Part shown: piece by piece, positions 38,680-48,129 of the stretch
Layout: every line of letters begins with the position of its first letter
Position numbering within the stretch: the stretch's first letter is position 1
NCBI GenBank assembly: GCA_030426955.1
Contig: JAUHXS010000005.1
Span: forward strand, 62,001-126,000
Source: Bacteroidia bacterium
GTDB lineage: Bacteria > Bacteroidota > Bacteroidia > Chitinophagales > JAUHXS01
Length of the DNA: 64,000 nucleotides
Direction of reading: 5' to 3'
Position numbers and translations under genes: made by a program
The notes under the pieces: model-generated
Database searches by the model: none
What the model saw: only the letters and a program-made list of their open reading frames with translations
What the model was told of the DNA's origin: nothing

Positions 38680-40221
38680 CTAGGGGCTTTTTTGATAATA
38701 TTTGACAACCTCCTCCTGTAGGTTTGTTTTGAAGTAGCGATGCCTTAGGAAAGGAATGATTAATGTATCTTTCATAAACTGTTGTTCAGCTTTATTTGTA
38801 ATTAATAACTCTTCGAGCTGATTAATAGTATTTTCTGGATTCGACTTTTGATTTGATGATAAATCCTTTAATGCTTTTAACGTTATTGTGGTTGATAAAG
38901 GATAAGTTTTTTCCTTTTGCATTAGCCGATATATGGAATTTACTAATGACTCTACTAATAAGTTATTATTAAGCTCAACATGAATCATTAACTCTAGAAA
39001 TCTAGCAATAGTTTTGAGCTCTACCCTATTATGGACACGTTGGTAAGATAGCAATGAGTTTATTTCTTCTAATGCAAGATCAAACTTTCCTGAAGTAAAG
39101 TGTACTAGAATGGTACTATGTGCCATCCGCATTTTATTGAAAGGACTTAGGTGTTTTTTGTACTGACCATATTGTTCATTAAAACCTTCTAAAAAGTCAT
39201 AAGCTTTATCATAATAGCCAACTTTTATATAATACCTTGTTTTCATGGTATATAAGGATTCCCAAGCTTTTGCTGTTGATTTGATGTCAACCTTTAAGTC
39301 TTTAACAATGAAGGTTTCTAAATCTCCTAGAGCATCATTTATCTCGTTTTCTTTGTTGGCAGAAATGAGTAGGCTTATATAGTTTGAAAGAGTTATAAAG
39401 AAAGATCTTTGCCATGCTTCTTGTTTAAGCAGATATTTATTTTTTTGAAATAGAGCAATCTTGGTTTTTAGTGTATTGATAGAAGCGTCCACATCAAGTA
39501 AAATATTGTAAGCAAGAGCCTTGACTTCCAAAGCATCCTTTTGAGCTCTAAAGCCCATATATTTTTTCTCTTCCTCAGAAAGTTGTTTAAGGTTTATTAT
39601 ATATTTTTCTGCTAAAGACTTTACTTTTTTATCCTGGTTCCCGTACTTTAAAAGCATACCACTTAGTTTCCAGTATGCTGAGCTAAAACGTTCTTCTGTT
39701 CTTATATGTTCTATTGCATCTTGTCTTTCTTTCAGCAGTGTTTCTATACTGCTTCCTTTTTGTCTTGAAGTTCTAGAGTAGATATATAGTTCTTGTTGAA
39801 TAATGAGCAGAGCTTCTGGGTATGACTCAAAACCCAATGCATATCTCTTAGTTCTTTTTAAAATTTTATTGCAAGAAGGTATAAGTCCCTTGGACAATAA
39901 AATTTCAGACGCATGAATTGCTGAAGAGACGATTACCTGTAATTTTTTGGATGTAGAGAAGCTTCTTAGAGCGTCAATGATTAAGTTAAAAAGATAGTTT
40001 TTGAGTGCAGAAAAATGTGCTTCAGCATAGTTTTGTTCAAAATAGGTTATAAGAACATCCTCATTATATTTTTTTTGCTTATTAATTAAGTCAAATAGCT
40101 TCAGGTACTTGCTATCTCCTTTTTTAATATAGCCACTAGAATATTTCTTAAAATATCCCTTCTCATTTTTTGTCATGGAATGGATTAGGTCAAAAAGGTC
40201 AGACGTTGCTCCTCGTGGCAT
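38680..40221 (-). CDS. TPR-like helical repeat protein (DLFxLI family, member 2)
   Basis: 513 aa, no signal peptide or membrane segment. Family signature: DLFDLIHSM near residue 9, YLKLFDLI near 40, KNYLFNLI near 73 and KGL near 110. It is closer to the member at 58355 than to that at 3225, sharing the N-terminal SM-x-K-x-E-KGYFKKY stretch. The body consists of TPR-like helix pairs. The gene lies between the 899-aa propeller cargo gene, 158 nt upstream on the same strand, and the convergent FG-GAP cargo gene, 7 nt away. Upstream there is only a TATATTTA near-match to the -7 box. Function unknown; a cytosolic binding or regulatory role is inferred. Confidence 0.85.
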   Translation of the reverse strand: MPRGATSDLFDLIHSMTKNEKGYFKKYSSGYIKKGDSKYLKLFDLINKQKKYNEDVLITYFEQNYAEAHFSALKNYLFNLIIDALRSFSTSKKLQVIVSSAIHASEILLSKGLIPSCNKILKRTKRYALGFESYPEALLIIQQELYIYSRTSRQKGSSIETLLKERQDAIEHIRTEERFSSAYWKLSGMLLKYGNQDKKVKSLAEKYIINLKQLSEEEKKYMGFRAQKDALEVKALAYNILLDVDASINTLKTKIALFQKNKYLLKQEAWQRSFFITLSNYISLLISANKENEINDALGDLETFIVKDLKVDIKSTAKAWESLYTMKTRYYIKVGYYDKAYDFLEGFNEQYGQYKKHLSPFNKMRMAHSTILVHFTSGKFDLALEEINSLLSYQRVHNRVELKTIARFLELMIHVELNNNLLVESLVNSIYRLMQKEKTYPLSTTITLKALKDLSSNQKSNPENTINQLEELLITNKAEQQFMKDTLIIPFLRHRYFKTNLQEEVVKYYQKSP

Positions 40222-40379
40222 GGGTTGGGGTAAGTATGGCTTAAATATAGCAAAAAGCTTTTTAAGCCTTATTTATATAAGGCAGATTAGAAGATTAATA
40301 CTTGTCCCAATTGCTTTGGCTGTATAATTTATATATTATATCAGGTTAATACCTATTCAAAAGAGGCTAAATAAAACTT

Positions 40380-43079
40380 CTAAATTACTGTAATGTTAGT
40401 TATAACTTGATAAGTAACATTATTCTTGTAAGTAATAGAACATTTTGATAGATATACTCCTTGCTGTATGGTCTTTCCTTTGTATTGCCCATCCCAGTGT
40501 TCATTAACAGTAGTGCTTTCAAATAGTTGTAGACCACTAAGATTGTAGATTGACCAATTTATCTTGTCAACCCCATCTGTATTTAAAACTTTTAATTGAT
40601 CATTGGTGCTAAACGAGATCGCATTAGGCACAAAAACATTACATGGGAGTGCTTCTATTTGGACAGAGTCCTTAAAAACACAATTATTACTGTCTGTCAT
40701 ATTTAAGAAGACGATGGCATTTTCATTAGAAACAATAGTTGCACTTTCTCCAGATTGTTCTTCTATGAGTGCTGATGGTTCCCAAGTATAAGACTTTCCC
40801 ATACTAATTGCAGCTAATATTACTTCTTGTCCTGAGCAAATTGCTGTATCTGAGGTTACAATAATATCCTTATTCGGCACTTGTGTAATGTTAATACTTG
40901 TTGAATCAGTATAGTTGCAATCACCAGTAGCGATAACAGAGTAAAGCCCCACTTGATTAATAGTAATGGTATTTGTTGTATCGCCTGTCGACCAAACATA
41001 ATTGTAAGTGGAGTCACCAGCTTCTAGAGTAATATCAATTGGTCCTGGACACAATACAGTATCCGCTGGTAAAGAAGCTGATGGTAAACCAAGCACAGAG
41101 TCTATGTATATGCTTTGAATAGCGGTGTCCCATTCACATTCTTTATTAATCGTTAGTGATACGGTATAGCTATCTACTGCGGTATAAAAGTTAGATGGGT
41201 TTTGTGATAAAGAAGTGTTGCCATCTCCAAAGTTCCAGTTCCAATGATCAATCTCTCCTATACTAGTATCAGAAAAAGCAACAATGCTTTTTCCGCAAAT
41301 AGAATCAATTTCAAAGCCAGCTTCAATCCAGTTTATTTTTGATGTCCAAATATCCCCTCCGCCATTACCAATAACTGTTTTATCACCTAAAACACTTGTT
41401 TGGTGAGAATGCCCAATCATGATATAGCCACCATCATCTGCAGAAAAAGCATATCCTTTGGTTGCACTTTGCCCATCAGACCAGACTTTACTCCATTCCA
41501 AATCAAAATTATCATCCAGCTTTATCATCCACATAGAACGGATAGTCCCAGCAGGGCTGTTTTGCCAAACATCTCCATCTTGTGTTACGGTCATTGTCTC
41601 TCCAGACAACAAATATCCCCCATTGCAGCCCTCTTCTATTCTGCCCGAACCTGAAAAATATGGCGAGTTGTCCCAAGAATCTTCTTCATATCCCCCTAAA
41701 GCATCTGATGATAATATGATTTCTCCTGTATTGGCATCAACTTTTACAATCCAAAAATCTTCTTCGCCATGTCCTCCGTTAACGTCTCCATCGACAGATT
41801 CGCTAGTAGCTCCTATGACTAAATCTTCATTACTATCTTCGAAAATGGTAGCTATAGTTTCTCGATCTGAGCCACCAATTGTAGTAGTCCAAATAGTATC
41901 TCCAGTTAAGCTACTAAACTTTACAAGCCAAATGTCTTGAGCTCCATGGTTATTTTTCACATCTCCATTTGTAGAAATGGTAGTTGTAGCGACAATGAAG
42001 TTGCCATCACTGGTCTCTACCACTTGCTCTACCAACTCTGAGCCAGATCCTCCGACTGCACGACTAGTCCAAATGGTATCTCCTGTTGAGCTATTTAGTT
42101 TTACCGCCCAAAAATCTGATGAGCCATGATGTCCCCTGACATCCCCATCTGAAGACAAGGTGTTTCCAATCAAAATGTAATTTCCATCAGTACTTTCAAA
42201 TGCATGTCTTGGCGACTCTGTATTCGTTCCTCCAAGACCCTTGGAAGTCCAAATAGTATCTCCTGTATTACCATCCAACTTGATAGTCCAAAAATCGCTT
42301 CTATTCATTCCAAAATGGTAGCCTGTCACATCACCATTAGTGCTACTACTAGTAGCTGTTCTTGTTTCGCCAAAAAGCAATATTTGATTATCGCTAGTTT
42401 CAAAAGCTACAGCTATGCGATCTATATGGTTGCCTCCAAGTGCTCTAGACATCCAAATAGTATCTCCAGTCATAATATCTAACTTAAACACCCAAAAATC
42501 ATCATTTCCATGAGGTTGCCTAATGTCCCCATCAGACGACCTGCTTCCGCCCGCAACTAGAAAATTGCCGTCACTAGTATTGAAAAGAGCATCATACCCT
42601 TCTACATGATTTCCTCCATAGCATCTTGATAGCCACATTGTGTCTCCTGTGTGCCGATTCAGCTTCATAAACCATAGGTCGTTTCCAGTACCGAGATGAT
42701 GACCGATAACATCTCCTCCTGGAGAAGAAGAGGTGTTTACAACAATATAGTTGCTATCACTAAGTTCAAGAGCACTTCCTTGGTCAGTTCCAGGACTTCC
42801 GAAGGCTCTAGTTGTCCATAGTGTATCTCCAGTAGCATGATCGATTTTTACGATCCATATGTCTATTCCGCCGTGAAAGCTCCTGATATAACCATCAGCA
42901 GATCTTACGTTAGCACTAATAATGATATCATTTTCACTGTCTTGTATGATATTTCTAATGTCTTCATCATCGCTTCCTCCCATTGAGTGTTGCACTCCTG
43001 CAATGGAGGGTTGAGCTTTAATAGCTGTAGTAAGAAAAAGTATAGAGATGATGACTGATAATAAAGACCTAATTTTCAT
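40380..43079 (-). CDS. Secreted seven-unit propeller protein with PKD, T9SS type B
   Basis: 899 aa from the chosen ATG (an ATG 8 codons upstream would give a non-signal extension). Signal peptide about 1-20 (ending IKA). Seven repeats of about 57-65 residues carry the highly similar core TGDTIW(T/M)SR...GG and a HHG-x-x-D-F/I-W-x-V-K strand; predicted seven-bladed propeller. A PKD domain (WNWNFGDGNTS) and two Ig-like domains follow. The C-terminus is type B (FVPNAISF, NLSGLQLF, WDGQYKG), although the NGDGxND loop is missing. The DNA repeats are conspicuous because the amino-acid repeats are nearly identical. It resembles the protein at 8793 in layout. Upstream (43080-43358, 279 nt) there is AT-rich sequence with no exact -7 box. 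Confidence 0.88.
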   Translation of the reverse strand: MKIRSLLSVIISILFLTTAIKAQPSIAGVQHSMGGSDDEDIRNIIQDSENDIIISANVRSADGYIRSFHGGIDIWIVKIDHATGDTLWTTRAFGSPGTDQGSALELSDSNYIVVNTSSSPGGDVIGHHLGTGNDLWFMKLNRHTGDTMWLSRCYGGNHVEGYDALFNTSDGNFLVAGGSRSSDGDIRQPHGNDDFWVFKLDIMTGDTIWMSRALGGNHIDRIAVAFETSDNQILLFGETRTATSSSTNGDVTGYHFGMNRSDFWTIKLDGNTGDTIWTSKGLGGTNTESPRHAFESTDGNYILIGNTLSSDGDVRGHHGSSDFWAVKLNSSTGDTIWTSRAVGGSGSELVEQVVETSDGNFIVATTTISTNGDVKNNHGAQDIWLVKFSSLTGDTIWTTTIGGSDRETIATIFEDSNEDLVIGATSESVDGDVNGGHGEEDFWIVKVDANTGEIILSSDALGGYEEDSWDNSPYFSGSGRIEEGCNGGYLLSGETMTVTQDGDVWQNSPAGTIRSMWMIKLDDNFDLEWSKVWSDGQSATKGYAFSADDGGYIMIGHSHQTSVLGDKTVIGNGGGDIWTSKINWIEAGFEIDSICGKSIVAFSDTSIGEIDHWNWNFGDGNTSLSQNPSNFYTAVDSYTVSLTINKECEWDTAIQSIYIDSVLGLPSASLPADTVLCPGPIDITLEAGDSTYNYVWSTGDTTNTITINQVGLYSVIATGDCNYTDSTSINITQVPNKDIIVTSDTAICSGQEVILAAISMGKSYTWEPSALIEEQSGESATIVSNENAIVFLNMTDSNNCVFKDSVQIEALPCNVFVPNAISFSTNDQLKVLNTDGVDKINWSIYNLSGLQLFESTTVNEHWDGQYKGKTIQQGVYLSKCSITYKNNVTYQVITNITVI

Positions 43080-43327
43080 AGCTAATTTTTCAACTTTTAA
43101 CAATCTTAATGCAACAACAAACTATAGGTATACTCTTACAAGATACACTAAAAATGCCACTGGCGTATATATTTTTTTGCAATAAAATACAAAGCTAAAT
43201 TAAAAATATACACGCAAATATTTATTAAACACTTATTTATATAAAATATTATTACAAAGCTATTAAAATAGAATTGTCTAGCTTTGTTTCTAATGGGTAT
43301 TCATTAAAGTTTCTCAAAGTGTTAATG

Positions 43328-43335
43328 TAATTTTG
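43328..43335 (+). promoter_or_regulatory. purN: -7 promoter box (TAATTTTG) of purN
   Basis: Exact TAnnTTTG match, 23 nt before the ATG at 43359. Confidence 0.5.
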
Positions 43336-43358
43336 AAATTAACATATTAGGTATTTTA

Positions 43359-43934
43359 ATGAAACATATCGCCATATTCGCTTCTGGCAAGGGGACAAAT
43401 GCTGTTAATATTATAGAATACTTTCAACAGCTAGATGGTATTAAGGTTGACTGTGTTATTTGTAATAATCCAAAAGCAAAGGTTCTTGAATCTATAGAAC
43501 GACTTAATACAGAAGGAATTTTAATATCTAATGATACGCTCAAAAATAACGTTGTAGAACTTATTCGTACTTTAGAAGATAAAAAAATTGACCTAATTGT
43601 ATTAGCTGGCTTTATGTCATTAATACCAGAATCGTTGATCAATAGATATGCTCAAAAAATAGTGAATATTCATCCTGCGTTATTGCCGAAATATGGAGGT
43701 AAAGGAATGTATGGGAAACATGTGCATCAAGCAGTATTTGAAAATAAAGAAAGAGAAACTGGAATCACTATACATTATGTCAATGAAGAATATGATAAAG
43801 GGGCTATTATTTTTCAGGCAAAATGTGACATAAACAAAAACGACGATCCGTCAACTATTGCACAAAAAGTCCAAAAGCTAGAACATCAACACTATCCAAA
43901 AGTAATCAAGGAAATCTTAATGAAACCAGACTAG
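43359..43934 (+). CDS. purN: Phosphoribosylglycinamide formyltransferase
   Basis: 191 aa. Folate-dependent GAR transformylase of purine synthesis. Visible features: the N-terminal phosphate loop ASGKGTNA at residues 8-15, NIHPALLP with the catalytic Asn103 and His105, and EYDKG with the catalytic Asp146. Full length. The gene has a -7 box upstream, and its stop codon overlaps that of the small convergent gene by four bases (CTAG, read as TAG on both strands). No other purine gene lies next to it. Confidence 0.95.
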   Translation: MKHIAIFASGKGTNAVNIIEYFQQLDGIKVDCVICNNPKAKVLESIERLNTEGILISNDTLKNNVVELIRTLEDKKIDLIVLAGFMSLIPESLINRYAQKIVNIHPALLPKYGGKGMYGKHVHQAVFENKERETGITIHYVNEEYDKGAIIFQAKCDINKNDDPSTIAQKVQKLEHQHYPKVIKEILMKPD

Positions 43935-44137
43935 TGCTTCATGTGTTTATTGTGACTATTATGCTGAAGCTTTTTCATTGTCTTATCTGATGCACCCTTG
44001 TTGAGATTTGTAGCTCCTCCTTTCTTTTTCCCTTTATTTCCACCGTAGCTAACCCTTTTAGTGCAAGAAGATGTTATCGTTAACAAAAACATTCCAGACA
44101 AAATCATTATTAAAGCAGATCGCAACACACGTTTCAT
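43931..44137 (-). CDS. Small lipoprotein-like protein
   Basis: 68 aa. N-terminal hydrophobic stretch (residues 7-24) ending in TSSC with Cys25, a plausible though weak lipobox. The mature part is very basic (Lys/Asn/Gly/His-rich, isoelectric point clearly high) and ends in several His. It overlaps the purN stop by four bases. Function unknown; it could be a small envelope protein or, if not lipidated, a secreted basic peptide. A short ORF of this kind could be spurious, but the signal-like N-terminus supports it. Confidence 0.5.
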   Translation of the reverse strand: MKRVLRSALIMILSGMFLLTITSSCTKRVSYGGNKGKKKGGATNLNKGASDKTMKKLQHNSHNKHMKH

Positions 44138-44185
44138 TTATGATAAACTTTTAATTCTTAATTAATGCACCATTAAGATACAAAA

Positions 44186-44214
44186 TTGTGATTAATGATA
44201 AAAGTTTAATTTTG
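44186..44214 (+). promoter_or_regulatory. Promoter (TTG-N18-TAATTTTG) of the GT-C-like gene
   Basis: TTG at 44186-44188, 18 nt, then exact TAnnTTTG match at 44207-44214, 7 nt before the ATG at 44222. This is one of the two best two-part promoter matches in the window. Confidence 0.6.
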
Positions 44215-44221
44215 ATCTTCT

Positions 44222-45766
44222 ATGTTACAGAACAACAAGCATATCATCTACATACTAACCCTTTTCTTGATTTCTGTAGGCATTAGAGTCCCCAATTTAA
44301 ACAGGCCACTATCTTATCATCATGAATTCGTTACGGCACATGTGCTACGAATCTTAGAAATATGGAACGAGGAGGGAATCTCTAAATCAAACTATAATCC
44401 TAAAGTCAACTACAAAGGGGAAGAAAATAAGTTTATTAAAAATCAAGGGACAGATTTAGTAGATAAAGAAGGTAATTACTACTACTTATCTTATCCTCCC
44501 TTCGGATATTATCTTCCTTATTTTATTGCTCAACTAACAAGACAAAATATTTCTGTATCCTTTTTGCAAATATTTAATATGGCTTTGCATCTGATCGGAT
44601 GCATCATAATTGCCTTAATTTTAAGGCTGTTTACCTTCTCCAAAGACATTTTGAATAAAACAGTTTTAGTAGCAGCAAGTTTTTATTTTCTAGCCCCTGG
44701 TCCTTTATGGTTTCATTCCAATACTTATATGGTAGATATGCTATCAGAGGTTTTGTTATTGATTCAGGTATATATTCTTTCCTTGATTATTGTAAGGAGG
44801 AAAACTAATATAGTCCTGTTGTTAAGCCTTTTTGCTATCACGTTCTTCCACTGTTATACGGAATGGCTTGGATACTTTGTTTCTTTATCTTGCATTGGTA
44901 TTTTATTATCTAGATATCGAACTCTAGACGCAAGGAAAAACATTATTATAGGTATTTCAATGGCATCTTTGATAGCACTAAGTTTAACATTGTATCAATA
45001 TGCTTCAATTGGTGGGGTTGACGCTTTTATAGAGACAGCCAATAACAAACTCCAACAGAGAACAGGTTGGAATCAGTTGACTGATTCATTGGGGAGTTAT
45101 TTGCTGAATTTTGTTCAGATAGGAATTAATTATGGGACGAGTTATTTGCCGATAATTTTATTGCTTTTAGGATTGTTAATCATGAGTTTTATTCGGAACA
45201 GATTCATCACTCCAGCCCCCTTCTCTCCCGATAGCTATCGGGAGGAGGGGAGCACTACTCTTAAAGTGTTGCTGATATTAACCGTTTTGCCAATAACCTT
45301 ACACCATATGGTATTTTCTAACTTTTCAGGACATGATTTTGCTGTGCTAAAGTCAGCGGGTATTCTATCAATTATAGTCAGTTTTTTACTTGTGCATTAT
45401 GTAAAGCAGTCAAGGCTATTAGCTGTAATCACTATAATCATTGGAATATGCAATGTATCTATTTATTATTTTATCAATCGTCCAGGCGAAGTTTCATTTA
45501 GGGGAAAATCCTACGACCATTATTTAAAGCAAGGAAGTTACATTAATCAAATAGTGCAAAAAGATGAGGTCGTATTTTTAAAAGGAGGTGATCTAAGCCC
45601 ACAGGTTGTTTACTATGCAAAACGAAACATTAAAAAAGTTGAAAGTATTGCAGATGCTAGACAATATCTTATAGAAGTTTCTCTAGATAAGGGCGTGCTA
45701 TTCTACCTTGATAATAGCCATATGGATTATGAGCGAATCCGCATTGTTGATAACACATCAAAGTAG
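44222..45766 (+). CDS. Multi-pass membrane protein, probable GT-C type glycosyltransferase
   Basis: 514 aa with about ten predicted membrane helices. The first loop after the N-terminal helix carries charged residues (NRPLSYHHEFVTAHVL), the position where GT-C/ArnT-like enzymes have their acidic catalytic motif; here only an E is obvious and no DD or DE. A SYPPFGYYLPY motif follows. The C-terminal 100 residues are a soluble periplasmic-type domain. The assignment to a mannosyltransferase-like family is therefore tentative. At about residue 333 the coding sequence contains a palindromic repeat (45217-45250) that keeps the frame and adds a Pro/Ser/Glu-rich loop between helices. It has its own promoter and a 44-nt gap to the chromate transporter behind it. 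Confidence 0.7.
   Translation: MLQNNKHIIYILTLFLISVGIRVPNLNRPLSYHHEFVTAHVLRILEIWNEEGISKSNYNPKVNYKGEENKFIKNQGTDLVDKEGNYYYLSYPPFGYYLPYFIAQLTRQNISVSFLQIFNMALHLIGCIIIALILRLFTFSKDILNKTVLVAASFYFLAPGPLWFHSNTYMVDMLSEVLLLIQVYILSLIIVRRKTNIVLLLSLFAITFFHCYTEWLGYFVSLSCIGILLSRYRTLDARKNIIIGISMASLIALSLTLYQYASIGGVDAFIETANNKLQQRTGWNQLTDSLGSYLLNFVQIGINYGTSYLPIILLLLGLLIMSFIRNRFITPAPFSPDSYREEGSTTLKVLLILTVLPITLHHMVFSNFSGHDFAVLKSAGILSIIVSFLLVHYVKQSRLLAVITIIIGICNVSIYYFINRPGEVSFRGKSYDHYLKQGSYINQIVQKDEVVFLKGGDLSPQVVYYAKRNIKKVESIADARQYLIEVSLDKGVLFYLDNSHMDYERIRIVDNTSK
45217..45250. repeat. Palindromic repeat inside the membrane-protein gene
   Basis: A perfect 20-nt palindrome (45225-45244, arms CTCCCGATAG / CTATCGGGAG) embedded in a longer imperfect inverted repeat with C-rich and G-rich ends. 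It is GC-rich in an AT-rich gene, which suggests insertion of a dispersed repeat that was kept in frame. Confidence 0.75.
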
Positions 45767-45810
45767 TTTGATCGTTTTTTGAATTTTTCGATTAAATTCG
45801 AAATAGTAAA

Positions 45811-46995
45811 ATGGTTTCTCAAGTTAAAGTGCGCCCCAGACATCTTGTTTTCTTAAAGGATGTTTTGATACTGACCTTCTCTGCTTTTGGAGGGCCTCAA
45901 GCACATATTGCCCTCATGCTCAAGATGATGGTCAATGATCGAAAATACCTAACCGAGGAGGAGTTTATCGAACTCAATGCACTCTGTCAGATGTTACCTG
46001 GTCCGACATCAACCCAAACGATTACGGCAATTGGGTTTAAGAGAGGTGGAGGCTGGTTGGCATTGGCTACTCTGTTTATTTGGTTCATTCCTGCCGTTAC
46101 AATCATGTCTCTGGTGTCTTTGTTTTATAGTTTTTTTAAAGAGCAAGAAATCTCTATGTCTTTTTTGAGGTTTTTAAGACCTATGGCAGTGGGTTTTGTA
46201 GTATATGCTACATATAAAATATCTAAGGCAGTCATCAAGTCTTATGTAGGATGGATTATATTGGCTATTTCTACTGTTATTACTATCCTATACCAGTTCC
46301 CATGGACATTTCCACTGATATTATTAATGGGTGGAACAATCACAAATATTACCAGTAAAGAAAAAGCCAACTTTAGAGCAGAGCGTCCAAAGTTTGTATG
46401 GCGTCATCTGGTAATTTTTGCTGTTATCTTTGTCACGGCAGCGGTAGTTGGAAAAATTACCATGTCAAAGCCAGTGTTACTTTTTGAAAACTTTTATCGA
46501 TTTGGTAGTTTGGTCTTTGGAGGGGGGCAAGTACTCATTCCAATGATGTATGAGCAGTTTGTTTCCTACAAGCAGTATTTGACTTCTGAAGAATTCTTAT
46601 CTGGCTTCGGATTTGTACAAGCACTTCCTGGACCAGTATTCTCTTTTTCAGCATTTACCGGAGGCATGGCAATGGCTGACGAAGGAATGGGGATGCAATT
46701 ACTGGGTTCATTGATTGGAGCTATTGGTATTTTCTTGCCTGGAACCTTACTGATATTCTTTGTATATCCTTTTTGGAATTACCTAAAAAAGTACGTTGTG
46801 GTTAAACGCTCTTTAGAGGGAATAAATGCAGCGGCATCTGGCTTAGTCGCAGCAGCAGCGTTTATCCTGTTTAATGCACTGGATTTTAGCTGGATCAACG
46901 TTGCAATAGTTATTGTCACCGTTCTATTGAATATGACAAAAATACCACCTCCGCTTTTGGTAGTAGCTGCTTTGATTGCAGGTTTTGTTTTTTAA
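45811..46995 (+). CDS. Chromate transporter, ChrA-type (CHR family)
   Basis: 394 aa, long-chain two-domain form. Each half has the CHR signature: FGGPQAHIA near residue 27 with LPGPTSTQ near 57, and FGGGQVLIP near 235 with LPGPVFSFSAF near 270. About 10-12 membrane helices. Known members export chromate in exchange for other ions, but many homologues may move sulfate or other oxyanions. It follows the GT-C-like gene by 44 nt on the same strand. Between its stop and the convergent def gene (102 nt) lies a C-rich hairpin repeat (47051-47069). Confidence 0.9.
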   Translation: MVSQVKVRPRHLVFLKDVLILTFSAFGGPQAHIALMLKMMVNDRKYLTEEEFIELNALCQMLPGPTSTQTITAIGFKRGGGWLALATLFIWFIPAVTIMSLVSLFYSFFKEQEISMSFLRFLRPMAVGFVVYATYKISKAVIKSYVGWIILAISTVITILYQFPWTFPLILLMGGTITNITSKEKANFRAERPKFVWRHLVIFAVIFVTAAVVGKITMSKPVLLFENFYRFGSLVFGGGQVLIPMMYEQFVSYKQYLTSEEFLSGFGFVQALPGPVFSFSAFTGGMAMADEGMGMQLLGSLIGAIGIFLPGTLLIFFVYPFWNYLKKYVVVKRSLEGINAAASGLVAAAAFILFNALDFSWINVAIVIVTVLLNMTKIPPPLLVVAALIAGFVF

Positions 46996-47040
46996 TTTAG
47001 GCAGTCCTATTTTTTGATAAACTCACAATGTAAGATATTA

Positions 47041-47069
47041 CCACCCCTAGCCCCTCCTCTAAGGAGGGG
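47041..47069. repeat. C-rich/G-rich hairpin repeat between chrA-like gene and def
   Basis: A run with two CCCCT words leads into the perfect inverted repeat CCCCTCCT (47051-47058) / AGGAGGGG (47062-47069) with a 3-nt loop. Similar sequences recur between genes in many Bacteroidota genomes (recalled, not checked). It sits between convergent genes, where it could stop transcription from both sides, but neither strand shows a T-run after it. Confidence 0.6.
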
Positions 47070-47097
47070 AATTAAGATCTATTGTATGTTTAGTTAA

Positions 47098-47661
47098 CTA
47101 TAACTTAGGAAAGCGCATCTTATAATCTCCGCTAATCTTTCCCTTCGAAATATCATTTAACTTTTTTCTCAAAAGCTTTCTTTTCAGGGGTTTTAATAGA
47201 TCAGTAAATAAAATGCCTTCTATATGATCATATTCATGTAAGATGACGCGAGCAGAAATACCATCGTACTCTTCTTCATGTTGCTCAAAATTTTCATCAT
47301 AGTATCTGATCAAAATGCCTTCAGCTCGATTAACGTCTTCTCTAATAGTTGGAATACTCAAACAGCCCTCATTGTAACTCCAATCATCACCATATTCTTC
47401 CACTATTTCTGCGTTAATGAAAACCTTTTTAATTCCAACTTCTTCCGTTTCTTCATCGTCATCCAACATTTGAGCAGTATCTACGATAAATAGTCTGACG
47501 TCTTTCCCTATTTGCGGTGCAGCTAGTCCCACGCCATTGGCTTGGTACATCGTCTCAAACATATTTTCTATTAAAAGGTCTAACTCAGGATAGTCTTTAG
47601 GAATAGGCTTACAAACTTCTTTAAGAACCGGATCTCCATAAGCAACAATAGGTAATATCAT
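47098..47661 (-). CDS. def: Peptide deformylase
   Basis: 187 aa. Removes the formyl group from new proteins. All three family motifs are present: GVGLAAPQIG at residues 43-52, EGCLSIP with the metal ligand Cys100, and HEYDH at 142-146 with two His ligands and the catalytic Glu143. The C-terminal tail is Lys-rich. It overlaps the end of ruvX by 4 nt, so the two genes form one operon with ruvX first. Confidence 0.97.
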   Translation of the reverse strand: MILPIVAYGDPVLKEVCKPIPKDYPELDLLIENMFETMYQANGVGLAAPQIGKDVRLFIVDTAQMLDDDEETEEVGIKKVFINAEIVEEYGDDWSYNEGCLSIPTIREDVNRAEGILIRYYDENFEQHEEEYDGISARVILHEYDHIEGILFTDLLKPLKRKLLRKKLNDISKGKISGDYKMRFPKL

Positions 47662-48074
47662 GATATAGTTGTATCTAAATATGTTTGTAAAATAAGCGTT
47701 GCACTAATCTTGTCAATGTTTTCCTTTTTTTGCCGATCTGATTTTTTCATGCCCATATCCACCATACTTCTTTGAGCCATCTTACTGGTGAGTCGTTCAT
47801 CAACGGTTATAATATCGACTCCTTGAAGTGATCTTTTTAGAGCAATCACAAAATTATCAATTAATTTGGTGGAATTGGTATCGGTATTGTCGAGATTTTT
47901 TGCCAGGCCAATCACTACTTTATCCAACTCCTCCTTCTCATGATAGTTTTTGATGAATTGAATCACCTCATTGGAAGCCACTGTTGTCAAAGGAGATGCG
48001 ATTATCTTCATTGAATCCGTAACGGCCAGTCCTACTCGTTTACTTCCATAGTCTATTGCTAAAACTCTTCCCAA
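47658..48074 (-). CDS. ruvX: Holliday junction resolvase-like RuvX/YqgF, TTG start
   Basis: 138 aa, normal length. YqgF fold of the RNase H superfamily with [15 protein letters not shown] near residue 5 and [11 protein letters not shown] near 96, where acidic catalytic residues lie. In bacteria the protein is linked to rRNA maturation and to recombination. The start is TTG at 48072-48074: the reading frame upstream is closed by a TGA 45 nt away and no ATG or GTG occurs in between. It stands first in the ruvX-def operon, divergent from guaB with only 88 nt between the two start codons. Confidence 0.93.
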   Translation of the reverse strand: MGRVLAIDYGSKRVGLAVTDSMKIIASPLTTVASNEVIQFIKNYHEKEELDKVVIGLAKNLDNTDTNSTKLIDNFVIALKRSLQGVDIITVDERLTSKMAQRSMVDMGMKKSDRQKKENIDKISATLILQTYLDTTIS

Positions 48075-48129
48075 TATTCTGCCTTGTATTACGAAAGTAT
48101 TAAATTTTAGTAGTATTCAAGGCTTATTT

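Noticed and set aside
40380-43079. Regular DNA repeats that could suggest a CRISPR or minisatellite
   Set aside because: They coincide with in-frame propeller repeats of a coding sequence; unit length (about 57-65 codons) and drift do not fit CRISPR.
43104-43358. Possible tRNA or small RNA in the AT-rich gap before purN
   Set aside because: No cloverleaf-like inverted repeats or T-loop sequence could be found by eye.
45217-45250. Frameshift caused by the palindrome in the membrane-protein gene
   Set aside because: The reading frame continues unbroken through it.
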